From: Candidatus Sulfotelmatobacter sp.
GTDB lineage: Bacteria > Acidobacteriota > Terriglobia > Terriglobales > Acidobacteriaceae
DNA: 64,000 bases
Assembly (NCBI GenBank): GCA_036500765.1
Contig: DASYBM010000004.1
Location: 186,001-250,000 of the forward strand
Reading direction: 5' to 3'
Shown here in pieces: positions 24,790-34,238 of this stretch (its first letter is position 1; every line of letters begins with the position of its first letter). The notes under the pieces were generated by a model that saw only the letters and a list, made by a program, of their open reading frames with translations, did no database searches and was not told the DNA's origin. The position numbers and the translations under genes are program-made.

Positions 24790-24930
24790 AGTGGTGCAGT
24801 TTAGCTTTCTAGACCGCCGTTGTCATCGCGAGCGCCGCCGTTTTTCAGGCGGAGCGAAGAGCTTGCCCGGAGCGGAGTCGGAGGGATCTCACGCTTAACC
24901 GACTCGGTGCATAAGCCAAACTGCACCACT
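24790..24930. repeat. MITE-like element with terminal inverted repeats around a hairpin repeat
   Basis: AGTGGTGCAGTTTAGCTT at 24790-24807 is repeated inverted at 24913-24930 (17 of 18 positions match). The interior has GTCATC at 24822, a GCCGCC/GGCGG stem and GGGATCTC at 24883-24890, the same flanks as the arms beside the GIY-YIG gene. At about 141 bp and without coding capacity it looks like a non-autonomous element. Confidence 0.65.
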
Positions 24931-25056
24931 ACCTTCCGATCCTAATTCTGGTCCTATTCTGGCCTTGGGTTGACCGCTCAGTTACAATCCTGTCGCCGAA
25001 GGTTCTGCTCCCGCTGGCCTCGACACTTGGGTCAAAACTTTCGAAAGGAGGATGCA

Positions 25057-26055
25057 ATGCTCCTCTCACGCAGGGTTCTCCACTCCGTTCCCGTCGCAAT
25101 CTTATTGGTATCTGCCCTCAGTTGTGTTGGCGCCCACGAGTCCGACGAATTCTATGTGTTGGTCTCCGCAAACCTTCAGGTGTCGTATTGGAAAATGGCG
25201 GGGGCGGGATTCTCTAACGCCGCCGGACAGATGAAAGTCCGCTCCGATTTCGTGGGACCGCAAACCTACGATCCCAAGGCCGAGCGCGACGCTCTGGATC
25301 AAGCGGTGCAAAAAAAGGCCACCGGCATTTTACTGGCGGTGACCGACCCCACGCTGCTCAACGACAGTATCGATAAAGCGGTAGCCGCAGGCGTTCCGGT
25401 CATCACCATCGATTCCGACGCGCCCTCCAGCAAGCGCCTTTTTTTCATTGGTACTAATAATTATCAGGCGGGCTTCACTGGCGGCCTGCGACTGGCACAG
25501 GAATTGAGGGGCAAAGGCAGCGTAGTCGTCTTTACCATGCCGGACCAGTCGAATCTTCAGGATCGATTACGCGGCTACAAGGACGCGCTGGCTCGGACGC
25601 CCGACGTGAAGATCACACGCGTGGTGGATATCCAAGGCGATCCCCGCATCGCATTCGATACCACGACGCAGATTGTCGGCAAGGAGCGCGATAAGGTCGA
25701 CGCCTTTGTTTGCCTGGAGGCGCAATCGGGCAAAGAAGTCGGGAGCGTGCTCAACAGCTACCACGTTACCGGCAAAGTCGTGATTGCGATGGACACTGAC
25801 CAGGAGACGCTGGACTGGATCCAGAAGGGCGTGATCGCGGCAACCATCGCCCAGAAGCCGTATACTATGGCGTTCGTGGGCATACAGATGCTCGACAACC
25901 TTTACCACCATAAGCCCCCGGCCTTAGACACGGACTGGTCCAAGGATGCTTATGCGCCAATCCCCAGCTTTGTGGACACGGGCTCGGGCCTTATCGACAA
26001 GGCTAACGTGGAGTCGTTCGTTCAGGCGGGGAAAAATCTGGGGTCGGCGAAGTGA
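25057..26055 (+). CDS. Periplasmic sugar-binding protein of the ribose/galactose class (orphan)
   Basis: A 332-residue type I periplasmic binding protein (Peripla_BP_4): signal peptide (VPVAILLVSALSC), then the two alternating lobes with ITIDSDAPSSKRLFFIGTNNYQAGF, GSVVVFTMPDQSNLQDRLRG and VVIAMDTDQETLDWIQKG. This group feeds sugar ABC importers or chemoreceptors, but no permease or ATPase of that type lies nearby, so it may be an orphan or a sensor. ATG at 25057 sits five bases after GAAAGGAGG. The gene runs toward the mlaF gene, with a long inverted repeat between them. Confidence 0.88.
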   Translation: MLLSRRVLHSVPVAILLVSALSCVGAHESDEFYVLVSANLQVSYWKMAGAGFSNAAGQMKVRSDFVGPQTYDPKAERDALDQAVQKKATGILLAVTDPTLLNDSIDKAVAAGVPVITIDSDAPSSKRLFFIGTNNYQAGFTGGLRLAQELRGKGSVVVFTMPDQSNLQDRLRGYKDALARTPDVKITRVVDIQGDPRIAFDTTTQIVGKERDKVDAFVCLEAQSGKEVGSVLNSYHVTGKVVIAMDTDQETLDWIQKGVIAATIAQKPYTMAFVGIQMLDNLYHHKPPALDTDWSKDAYAPIPSFVDTGSGLIDKANVESFVQAGKNLGSAK

Positions 26056-26060
26056 AGAAG

Positions 26061-26150
26061 AATTGAGTAATTGTGGAATTGAGAAATCGGGTAATTGAAA
26101 ACCGGCGTTGCTTAAATTTCTCAATTACCCAATTGCACAATTACTCAATT
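26061..26150. repeat. AT-rich inverted repeat between convergent genes
   Basis: AATTGAGTAATTGTG at 26061-26075 and its perfect complement CACAATTACTCAATT at 26136-26150 enclose further TCAATTACCC/GGGTAATTGA pairings. The repeated word AATTG recurs about every 10 bases. It may serve as a bidirectional terminator between the sugar-binding gene and mlaF; its AT-rich composition contrasts with the surroundings. Confidence 0.75.
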
Positions 26151-26165
26151 GTCTTTACTCGATTC

Positions 26166-27014
26166 CTACGAAATGTATTCCCGAATGTATTCGTCCTTGC
26201 TGTGAGTCAGTTGGCGGATGTCGCCGTCGAAAATTACTTTGCCATCGCGCAGCAGCAGAAAGCTCATAGGCACCTCGCAATATTGACCCCGCGGCAAGAG
26301 CCGCATTTGACTGGTTTTCGGATCGAACTCATGCGTGGCCATAGTAAAGGCGTCTTGCAGACGATGCGTCACCAGCAGGGAGCTGGTGCGCGACACGTCG
26401 CGCTGCTTCATGATCAGCTCCACAATTGTGTTCGAAGTGACCGGATCCAAGCCGCCGGTCGGCGAATCGTAGAGAAGCAGTTCCGGTTGAGTAATGATGG
26501 CTCTCGCGATAGCGACCCGCCTGCGCATGCCGCCCGATAGCTCCGAAGGGAACAGGTTGAGCGTGTGTTCCAACTCCACAAAGCGCAGGGATTCACGCAC
26601 GCGCGCGTCGATGGCGTCGTCGTACACTCCATGCTCTTCCATGAGCCGATATGCCACATTCTCGGCGACTGTGAGCGAATCGAAGAGTGCGCTTTCCTGA
26701 AAGACCATGCCGAGTTTGCCGCGCATGGGGAAAAGACTTTGCTCGCGCATCTGCGTGACTTCATTGCCCAGAACCGTGATGCGTCCCGAATCGGGTTGCA
26801 GCAGGCCCAGCGCGAGTTTCAAAATCGTACTCTTGCCCGATCCCGCCACTCCAAACAACGCTTTGGTTTCTCCGAAGGGTAGTTGGAATGAAACTCCGCG
26901 CAGAACGTGCTTGTCTTCGAACGACAGATGTACATCTTCAAAGACAATGGCAAAGCCGGCCGGTCGCCCGGTGACAGTGGGGGTGCAGTCGATGGGCAAA
27001 GTCGGCGTCGACAT
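26166..27014 (-). CDS. mlaF: MlaF-like ABC transporter ATPase with an altered Walker B
   Basis: ATPase of the MCE/Mla phospholipid transport family, working at the inner membrane with MlaE. Walker A is GVAGSGKST (about residues 56-64), the signature is LSGGM, and Walker B ends LLLYDSPTGGLDP. The catalytic glutamate after the Asp is a serine (GAT TCG), which in most ABC ATPases would cripple hydrolysis. It lies 27 bases downstream of mlaE. The C-terminal SFLLLRDGKVIFDGD is typical. The MCE-domain partner (MlaD) is not in the window. Confidence 0.88.
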   Translation of the reverse strand: MSTPTLPIDCTPTVTGRPAGFAIVFEDVHLSFEDKHVLRGVSFQLPFGETKALFGVAGSGKSTILKLALGLLQPDSGRITVLGNEVTQMREQSLFPMRGKLGMVFQESALFDSLTVAENVAYRLMEEHGVYDDAIDARVRESLRFVELEHTLNLFPSELSGGMRRRVAIARAIITQPELLLYDSPTGGLDPVTSNTIVELIMKQRDVSRTSSLLVTHRLQDAFTMATHEFDPKTSQMRLLPRGQYCEVPMSFLLLRDGKVIFDGDIRQLTHSKDEYIREYIS

Positions 27015-27041
27015 AAGATCAAATACGCTGCTACTTACAAG

Positions 27042-27824
27042 CTACTTGTAAGACAGAATCGAGATCAGCAGCTTGGTGACAAAGAAGTCCGTAACGAGAA
27101 TAACCACCGACGCAGCGACCACCGCCTGGGTCGTGGCGCGGCCAACACCCTGCGTCCCGCCTCGCGCCGTCATTCCGTAATAACAGCCGATCGTGGAGAT
27201 GATGAAGCCGAACATCACCGGCTTCAGCAATCCCATGAAAACATCCTGGAATACGAGCGTTTGCCAGGCGTTGGCCCAATATTGTCGGGCATCGAGACTG
27301 AGAAACAACTTCGCGACCATGAGCCCGCCGGCGAGTCCGACCAAGTCGGAAATGATGCTGAGGAAGAAAAGCATGAAGACAGTGGCCGTCACACGCGGGG
27401 TCACCAGTTTCTTCATGGGGTCGGTGCCGAGCGCGCGCATGGCGTCGATTTGCTCGGTGACCACCATCGATCCCAGTTCGCTGGCCATGCCGGAGGAGTT
27501 GCGTCCGGCGACCATCAGGCCAGTGAGCACCGGGCCCAATTCGCGCACCATGGAAGTGGAAACCAATTGGCCGATCAAGGTGATGGAACCGAATCGTTGC
27601 AGCGTGTTGGCGGTTTGCAGAGCCAGCACCCCGCCCGTAAAGAAGCCGGTCAGCACGACGATGGGCAGCGAACCCACGCCGATCAGATCGGCCTGCTGCA
27701 CCATGTCGGCCAAATACAGAGGCTTGCGAAACAGGTTGCCGATCGATTGCGCGGCAAGCACGGTGTATTCCTGAACCGCCAGGACTTTCTGCTTGGCGAA
27801 TTCTGTGGGTGAGCTAAAGGCCAT
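27042..27824 (-). CDS. mlaE: MlaE-like permease
   Basis: A 260-residue integral membrane protein of the MlaE/YrbE family: an amphipathic start (GNLFRKPLYLADMVQQADLIGVGSLPIVV), then the family-specific RELGPVLTGLMVAGRNSSGMASELGSM with EQIDAMRALGTDPMKKLV, and four or five helices. It forms the membrane part of a phospholipid transporter between inner and outer membrane. First gene of the mlaE-mlaF unit. No MCE protein gene follows. Confidence 0.93.
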   Translation of the reverse strand: MAFSSPTEFAKQKVLAVQEYTVLAAQSIGNLFRKPLYLADMVQQADLIGVGSLPIVVLTGFFTGGVLALQTANTLQRFGSITLIGQLVSTSMVRELGPVLTGLMVAGRNSSGMASELGSMVVTEQIDAMRALGTDPMKKLVTPRVTATVFMLFFLSIISDLVGLAGGLMVAKLFLSLDARQYWANAWQTLVFQDVFMGLLKPVMFGFIISTIGCYYGMTARGGTQGVGRATTQAVVAASVVILVTDFFVTKLLISILSYK

Positions 27825-28010
27825 GCGGTTCTGAAGGCGCGTCGTTGAGCGACTGCCAGCTTGATCGAACTATAACAGAGAAAGCTGTCAGCTATCAGCA
27901 TTCAGCTGTCAGTCAAAACCAAGATTCCTCGCGTTACTCGGGATAATAGACGGGGTGCTTGGGCAATAACGGCAGGTCGACTGCTAAGAATTAACGCTGA
28001 GAGCGGCCAG

Positions 28011-29453
28011 CTACCCGCGCCCCTTCTTCTTGATCTCGATATTCAGCCGACGGATTTTCTGATTGAGCGTGGAGAGCGGAACGTGAAAGCGTTCGGCGGC
28101 TTCGGTTTGATTCCAGTTGCAGCGTTCCAGCATATCGGTGATAATGCGGCGCTCGACGTCTCCGATAATCTCGAACAAAGAAGCGTCGGTGGGGGCATCG
28201 TGCAGCGTGAGCGAGGAGCCGCGGCCCATCATAGAGTCGGGCAGCAGGTCCATGCTGATTTCGGGTCCGGACGAGAGTACAACGGCGCGCTCGATCACGT
28301 TTTCCAGCTCGCGCACATTGCCCGGCCATGAGTAAGCCATCAGCGGTCGCAGCGCTTCGGGAGTTATGCGCGGCGCGGGCCTGCCATTTTCTTCGGCATA
28401 TTTCTTCAGAAAATATTCCACCAGCAGCGGAATATCTTCCTTGCGCTGGCGCAGCGGCGGAAGTTCGACCGTGATCACGTTGAGGCGATAGAACAAATCC
28501 TCGCGGAACCGGCCCTCGCGCACCATCTGGCGTAAATCGATGTTGGTGGCGGCGATGATGCGCACATCCACCTGGAGTTCCTGAATGCCACCCAGGTGCA
28601 TGAAGCGCCGATCTTGCAGCACGCGTAGAATTTTGGCCTGCGTCTCCAGCCCCATCGTCGCGATTTCGTCAAGGAAGAGGGTGCCTTTGTCCGCGACTTC
28701 GAACAGACCCTTTTTCGAGGCGATCGCGCTGGTGAACGCTCCCTTGACATGCCCGAAGAGCGTGGACTCGAGCAGGTCGGTAGGCATCGACCCGGTGTTC
28801 ACGGGGACAAAAGGTTTGTCGCGGCGCGGAGAGTTGAGATGAATCGCCTTGGCGATAACTTCCTTGCCAGTCCCGCTCTCGCCTTGCAGTAGCACGGTCG
28901 AGCGGCTGTTGGCGACTTGCGCCACCAGGTCAAAAATCTTCAGCATGGGCTCGCTCTTGCCCACGATGTTTTCGAAGTTGTAGCGCTGCTTGAGCGCGCG
29001 CTTCAGTTGAACATTTTCTTCTTCGGCGCGACGCCAGCCCACGGCGGCGCGGACATCGGCTAGAAGTTTTTCGTTATCCCAGGGCTTCTGCACAAAATTC
29101 GCCGCGCCCGATTGCATGGCGCGCACGGCATTCTCCACCGTCCCGTAGGCGGTGATCATGATGACGGGCAGGCGTGAGTCATGGGAGTGAATCTCGGAGA
29201 GAATCTCCATGCCGTTACGGCCGGGCAAAGTCAGATCTAGCAGGATGAGATCGAAGGGGCGATCGGCCATTTGCGCAAGGCCGTCTTCGCCGCTGACCGC
29301 AGTCTCGACCTCGAAGCCTTCCATTTCGAGCAGCGTCTGGAGAGATTCGCGAATCTCCGCCTCATCGTCAATGATCAAGACTGAGCCGGCCAGCGACGGA
29401 CCGCCGCTGCTTCCGTTGATGATTCCGCGCGCGATGACGGCTGCTTCAGACAT
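28011..29453 (-). CDS. NtrC-family sigma-54 response regulator
   Basis: A 480-residue activator: receiver domain with phospho-acceptor Asp73 (LILLDLTLPG), AAA+ central domain with Walker A GESGTGKE (~190-197) and Walker B GTLFLDE, and a C-terminal Fis-type HTH (NWNQTEAAERFHVPLSTL). The sigma-54 contact loop reads GAFTSA (238-243) rather than GAFTGA. The start overlaps the upstream kinase by 8 bases, so it is almost surely its cognate regulator. Target promoters are not identifiable here. Confidence 0.93.
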   Translation of the reverse strand: MSEAAVIARGIINGSSGGPSLAGSVLIIDDEAEIRESLQTLLEMEGFEVETAVSGEDGLAQMADRPFDLILLDLTLPGRNGMEILSEIHSHDSRLPVIMITAYGTVENAVRAMQSGAANFVQKPWDNEKLLADVRAAVGWRRAEEENVQLKRALKQRYNFENIVGKSEPMLKIFDLVAQVANSRSTVLLQGESGTGKEVIAKAIHLNSPRRDKPFVPVNTGSMPTDLLESTLFGHVKGAFTSAIASKKGLFEVADKGTLFLDEIATMGLETQAKILRVLQDRRFMHLGGIQELQVDVRIIAATNIDLRQMVREGRFREDLFYRLNVITVELPPLRQRKEDIPLLVEYFLKKYAEENGRPAPRITPEALRPLMAYSWPGNVRELENVIERAVVLSSGPEISMDLLPDSMMGRGSSLTLHDAPTDASLFEIIGDVERRIITDMLERCNWNQTEAAERFHVPLSTLNQKIRRLNIEIKKKGRG

Positions 29454-32394
29454 GCATTGCCTTCCTGCTCAGAGGGAAATCCAGCGCGAACGTTGTGCCC
29501 GCCCCCGGATCGCTTTCCACACGGATCTTGCCGGCATGCTCTTGAATAATCCCGTAGGTCACGGCGAGTCCCAGGCCAGTTCCGCGGTTCTGCCCCTCTT
29601 TGGGCGTTGTCTTCGTGGTAAAGAACGGATCGTAAATGCGCTGGATATGTTCCGGCGCAATGCCCGATCCGGTGTCGGAAACGCGCACGCTTACCATTTC
29701 GCCGTTGCTGGTTGCGACGTTCAGCGTGCCCCCGCCCGGCATCGCGTCCTTGGCGTTGAGAAACAGGTTCAGGAAAACCTGCTGCAATCTTCCCGGGTTT
29801 CCTTGAATCGCCGAAATTCCAGAGGTCAGATCGGAGCGCACTTGAATCTTGGCGATTTTGAACTGATGCTCCAGCAGCGCCAGCGTGTCGGTAATGACTT
29901 TGTTGACGTCAACGTCGGCGAACTCGGTGCCGCTCGTCCGCGAAAAGTTCAGCAGGTTGTTGACGATCTCCGAAGCACGGAAGGTTTGGCGCGTGATCTT
30001 TTCCAGCAGGCCGGACTTCTGCGCATCGCCCTGTAATTGTTTGGCCAGCATCTGCGTGTAGGAAGAAATCACGGCGAGCGGAGTATTCACTTCATGGGCC
30101 ACGCCGGCTGCCAGCAGCCCGATCGACGAGAGCTTGTCGGCTTGAGAGAGCTGGCTCTCGAGTTCGATCCGTTCCGTAATGTCGTCCATGATGACGAGGC
30201 GCCCGATGACCTGGAACTTTCGCGTCACTAGAGGCGCGATCGCGACGTTCACCGTGCGAGTTTCACCGGCAGGGGTTTGCAGACGGAACTTATACAGATT
30301 GTTGATGCCGGCGTTTTGCCGCACCCGATAAAACTCTTCGACGAATTCCTCGGGGAAAATTCTGCGCACAGGCTGGGTCAGCGTCTGCCAGCGCGGCAGG
30401 GCGTACATCACTTCCATCTGCGCATTCCAGCTCTCGATGCGGTCTTCCATGTCGAGCGCCATGATGCCTACGTTGATGGACTCTACAATATTCTCGTTGA
30501 AGTCTTTCAAGCGCTCGTACTCTGCGACCTTCTGCTGCAACGACGCGTAGAGCCGGCCGTTCTGTATAGCGATGCCGAGATAGCCTCCGAGAGTCTCAAG
30601 CAGTTCAATGTCTTCGCTGGAAAGATAGTCTCCCTTGGCAGTTTTGCCCAGGCCGAGCACCGCCACGGTTTTCTGCTGAGCGCGGCAGGGAATGTAATAA
30701 TTCAGATCGAGACGAGCGATCGCCGCCTGCGATCCCGTGGTCTCGCGCGGCACCTGGTGCGTATTCTCGAAGAACATATGCCCGGCGGGTTCCGGCCGGG
30801 AGGTCCCCAGGAATGTGAGATCAAGCGCACCTAAAGGGCTCATGCCAATCGATTTCGAAATGACGAATGGTTCGGCTTCGTCACCGGCGCGCAAGAAGAT
30901 CGCGATGCGGTCGACGGCGAGAGTCCGCGACAGGCGGTCCAGGACGGAAGCGAGCAGAGCATTCAGATCGGTTTCAGAACCCAGTTCGCGACCAAATTCG
31001 ATCAGGGTGCGGCGATAGTCATAGACCGTACGGTAAAACAGATGGTCGACGCGCTCCTGAATCCACTTGCGTACCGGATCAAACAGCAGGGCTGTAACCA
31101 CCATCGCGATGACAAGCCCAACCGGGCCGCTCCCCGGCTGCCGCATGTGGACAAAAGTCGCAACTCCCGCCACCATGGCGAAGTACAATCCGACGACTGC
31201 CGCTGCGGCCAGCGTGTATACCACGACGCGCTTGGAAATTAAATCTACGTCCATCAGCCGATAGCGGAAGATGACGAAGCCGAAGGTCAGCGGCAACAGC
31301 CCCAGGAACAAGACTGACAGCTTCATCCACGCGTCCGGCAACGATCCCATCAAATACGGAACGACGTAGAACACCGTGTACGGAACGATGGCGAGAATGG
31401 TTCCACGGGTCACCCACTTCAGTTGCTGCCGCAGGATCGTCGTGCTCGCCAGGCGGTAGCTCTGCCATAGCACCGCCGCTGCGACGACGAACAGCAGCGC
31501 GCCATAAGCCATTTCCTGGCGATCCATATCCCAGCGCAGGTGTCCGGTGGCCTGCGCCAGCCGCAGCGCAACGATGTGTCGGCCCAGCAGCACGGCGCCG
31601 GGGAGATATGCCAGGGTCAGCAGCCACGGACGCTGGCGAACGAACTGCCGCTTCTCGGGAAACGTCAAAACAAAGTGCAGGAACAGCGCAGGCTGCAAGA
31701 CCCAGGCAACGATGTTGCTCCAGTAAATCGTCCAGTCAAACTCGTTGAGCTTTCCGGTGTACTTGAAGGAATACGCGATGAACGAGACCAGGCAAAAAAT
31801 ATAAAAGTGAGTGGAGCCCGGCGCCGTCCAGCGCCGCAAGAGAACGTAGATGCCGATCCCCAGATAAATCATGGCGATCAGCCGCAGCCAATTGTTCAGG
31901 GACCGGTCCGCCGGAACCAGGATCACGTTGGAATCGAGGGTGACCGATTGGCGCATTAGAGAGTACGTCGCCTTGGCCCAAACTCCGGTGCGGTACAACT
32001 GGCGAACCAGGTCCGGAGTGCGCTTGATCTCCTGACCGTTGATGGAGAGTAACTGGTCGCCAGCCTTGATTCCAGCTTTCGCACCCGGCCCACTGGGATC
32101 GACCCGGTCGGCCAGCAGGCGGCCGTTATGCTCCACCCACCAGACGCCGTCGTCGGGAACAGCCGAGTCACGTTCCTTCTGGAAATTGAAGCCGGCAAAG
32201 ACTACGGCAGCCACCGTCAGCAGAAACAGCAGGACAGCGACAAAGCGAGCTTGGCTTTCCCGATTCATGGGCTGCGGTGCTGGCCCCGAACCTCTAGGCG
32301 GGTGCGGAGGCGTGGAAGAGACATCCCACTCGTCTTGGATGAGCAACTTCGCTGCCACGCCAATTCCTATTTCCGGACGACTAAGTCCCGTCAA
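29446..32394 (-). CDS. Membrane histidine kinase with PDZ, GAF and PAS domains
   Basis: A 982-residue sensor kinase. Order: one helix (~50-70), a PDZ-like domain (~84-150; GAKAGIKAGDQLLSINGQEI), a bundle of about eight helices (~165-440), a GAF domain (~480-640), a PAS domain (~655-745), HisKA with His767 (GVAHEVNTPLAVIS), and HATPase_c (NLFLNAKDAM, DTGSGI, GTGLGLAV). The PDZ presumably faces the periplasm and may bind C-terminal peptides of misfolded envelope proteins; this is inference. It overlaps the NtrC-type gene by 8 bases. The start is TTG at 32394 with GGAAG upstream; ATG at 32268 is an equal candidate. Confidence 0.9.
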   Translation of the reverse strand: MTGLSRPEIGIGVAAKLLIQDEWDVSSTPPHPPRGSGPAPQPMNRESQARFVAVLLFLLTVAAVVFAGFNFQKERDSAVPDDGVWWVEHNGRLLADRVDPSGPGAKAGIKAGDQLLSINGQEIKRTPDLVRQLYRTGVWAKATYSLMRQSVTLDSNVILVPADRSLNNWLRLIAMIYLGIGIYVLLRRWTAPGSTHFYIFCLVSFIAYSFKYTGKLNEFDWTIYWSNIVAWVLQPALFLHFVLTFPEKRQFVRQRPWLLTLAYLPGAVLLGRHIVALRLAQATGHLRWDMDRQEMAYGALLFVVAAAVLWQSYRLASTTILRQQLKWVTRGTILAIVPYTVFYVVPYLMGSLPDAWMKLSVLFLGLLPLTFGFVIFRYRLMDVDLISKRVVVYTLAAAAVVGLYFAMVAGVATFVHMRQPGSGPVGLVIAMVVTALLFDPVRKWIQERVDHLFYRTVYDYRRTLIEFGRELGSETDLNALLASVLDRLSRTLAVDRIAIFLRAGDEAEPFVISKSIGMSPLGALDLTFLGTSRPEPAGHMFFENTHQVPRETTGSQAAIARLDLNYYIPCRAQQKTVAVLGLGKTAKGDYLSSEDIELLETLGGYLGIAIQNGRLYASLQQKVAEYERLKDFNENIVESINVGIMALDMEDRIESWNAQMEVMYALPRWQTLTQPVRRIFPEEFVEEFYRVRQNAGINNLYKFRLQTPAGETRTVNVAIAPLVTRKFQVIGRLVIMDDITERIELESQLSQADKLSSIGLLAAGVAHEVNTPLAVISSYTQMLAKQLQGDAQKSGLLEKITRQTFRASEIVNNLLNFSRTSGTEFADVDVNKVITDTLALLEHQFKIAKIQVRSDLTSGISAIQGNPGRLQQVFLNLFLNAKDAMPGGGTLNVATSNGEMVSVRVSDTGSGIAPEHIQRIYDPFFTTKTTPKEGQNRGTGLGLAVTYGIIQEHAGKIRVESDPGAGTTFALDFPLSRKAMHV

Positions 32395-32692
32395 TCAAGC
32401 CACTTCCGAAATTATAGATGCATTTTCGAACGCGAAGTATGTCTTTCTGGATCTTTATGTGAAATTCAGTATCCGCTTTTCCTTGAGTTTCTTTAGTTTA
32501 GGAGCAAGTTCTTAGTTTGATGGATTAGTTTGATGGATTCGGATTTCGACGTATATGTGATCGAATGGAGGGGCGGATGCCCTCTTCCGCACCGGTCGAA
32601 GCGCCGTGGGAAGGGGAAGCCCTCCTGGGAACGTATAGTCTGGACCGCGCACCCTGGAGCGGGCGAGTCGTCGCGGCTTGGCAAGCTTAAAG
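32395..32692. other. Intergenic region between the kinase and rmuC genes
   Basis: About 300 bases with no supported gene. It holds a perfect 13-bp tandem duplication (TTAGTTTGATGGA at 32512-32524 and 32525-32537) and otherwise nothing recognised. It should contain the promoter of the kinase operon on the minus strand. Confidence 0.4.
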
Positions 32693-34087
32693 CTACCCGG
32701 CCTTACGGTCACTTTTTTCCGCAGGCTCAGCCATGAGATCCTCGTCGTCCCATTCGAACGACAACGCCCGTGCCGTAGTCTCAATCGGTTCCAGTTGCGG
32801 AATATCCTCAGCAACAGCAGCGCCGAGCTCCGAGAACTTGCGGGCCGAAACGAGCACGCGATTCTCCAGCGACCCCACTGCCTGGTTATAGGCTTCCACG
32901 GCCCGATCGAGATTGGTGCCGACGCCCGTGATGTGGCTCGCGAGTTTGCGCAGTCGGTCATGTAATTCTTTCCCCAGCGCGCTGATCTGTTGCGCGTTGC
33001 GCGCCAGCTTTTCCTGGTTCCATCCGTAGGCCACGGCTTTGAGCAACGCGATCAGCGTGGTCGGCGACGCCGGAATTACACGCTGCATCACGCCTTGTTC
33101 GATCAGCGTAGGATCCTGTTCGAGAGCGGCGCTGAAAAAAGTCTCGCCAGGTAGGAACATCACGACGAACTCGGGGGTAGCCTCGAATTGCTCCCAATAT
33201 TTCTTGCTGCTCAAAGTCTCCATATGATCGCGCACTTGCCGGGCGTGATTGAGCAGGCACTTTTTACGCGCCTCCTCATCGCTGGTTTCGAAGGCCTCCA
33301 GAAAGGCTTGTAGCGGAGTTTTCGCGTCGACGACAACATTTTTCCCGCCGGGCAATTTCACGACGAGATCGGGGCGAAACCGTCCGGCATCGCTCGAAAT
33401 AGTTTCCTGCTCGGCGAAATCGCAGTACGAAAGCATGCCGGCCATCTCGACGACGCGACGAAGCTGAATTTCTCCCCACCGTCCGCGAACGTTCGGCGTG
33501 CGCAAAGCGCGCACCAGGTTTCCCGTCTCCGATTGCAATTCTTTTTGCGTCACGATCAAGGATTGCACCTGAGCCTTGAGATCGCCGTATGCCTCGCCGC
33601 GCGCGATTTCCATCTGCTGAATCTGCGCGTCGACTTTGCTGAGAGACTCGCGCACGGGCATCACCAGGTCGGCGACGGCTTTCTGTCGGGCATCGAGATC
33701 GCCCTTGGCCTCGCTCTGAAACCGCTTCAAGGTTTCCTGGGCGATTTGCAGGAAAGAAGAACTGTTGCTGCGCAGCGCGTCGGCCGCGAGCGCCTTGAAG
33801 GCATTTTGCAGGTCCGCAGCAGCGCGCTCCCCCGCTTTCGTTAATAATTCGATCTTTTCGTTGCTGGTCTTTCGTTCGGATTCCAGAGCGGATTCGAGCC
33901 GCGCCCGGCCCTCAATCAGCGCCCGCTGATCCACTAAAAGCCGCGCCAGATCGGCCTTTTCAGCCGTTAATTCCTTTTCGATCAATGACAAGCGAGTTTG
34001 CAGAGAGGCCGTACGCGAACGCAGCACGAGCCAAGCAAGCAGGCTGCCAAACAACAGGCCAATGACCCCACTGATCCCTAGTTCCAT
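32693..34087 (-). CDS. rmuC: DNA recombination protein RmuC
   Basis: A 464-residue protein with an N-terminal membrane helix ([15 protein letters not shown]), a long coiled coil (~25-190), then the RmuC nuclease-like core: [45 protein letters not shown] and the final [19 protein letters not shown]. RmuC limits inversions at short inverted repeats and is related to PD-(D/E)xK nucleases; the D/DAK residues are present. This is notable in a window rich in short inverted repeats, though no functional link is shown. Appears monocistronic. Confidence 0.95.
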   Translation of the reverse strand: MELGISGVIGLLFGSLLAWLVLRSRTASLQTRLSLIEKELTAEKADLARLLVDQRALIEGRARLESALESERKTSNEKIELLTKAGERAAADLQNAFKALAADALRSNSSSFLQIAQETLKRFQSEAKGDLDARQKAVADLVMPVRESLSKVDAQIQQMEIARGEAYGDLKAQVQSLIVTQKELQSETGNLVRALRTPNVRGRWGEIQLRRVVEMAGMLSYCDFAEQETISSDAGRFRPDLVVKLPGGKNVVVDAKTPLQAFLEAFETSDEEARKKCLLNHARQVRDHMETLSSKKYWEQFEATPEFVVMFLPGETFFSAALEQDPTLIEQGVMQRVIPASPTTLIALLKAVAYGWNQEKLARNAQQISALGKELHDRLRKLASHITGVGTNLDRAVEAYNQAVGSLENRVLVSARKFSELGAAVAEDIPQLEPIETTARALSFEWDDEDLMAEPAEKSDRKAG

Positions 34088-34238
34088 AGACGGAGGTAAC
34101 TTCCAGACCGCAACTCCAACCCCTAGCGTAGCACCAGCAACAAAGTTTGCGCCGGAACTCGGTCAGCTTGGAACTGGCTTGGAATTGGCTGCTGGGGGAC
34201 GATCGCTCCCAGGGTCCTTTTGGATGGGCAAGAATTGA

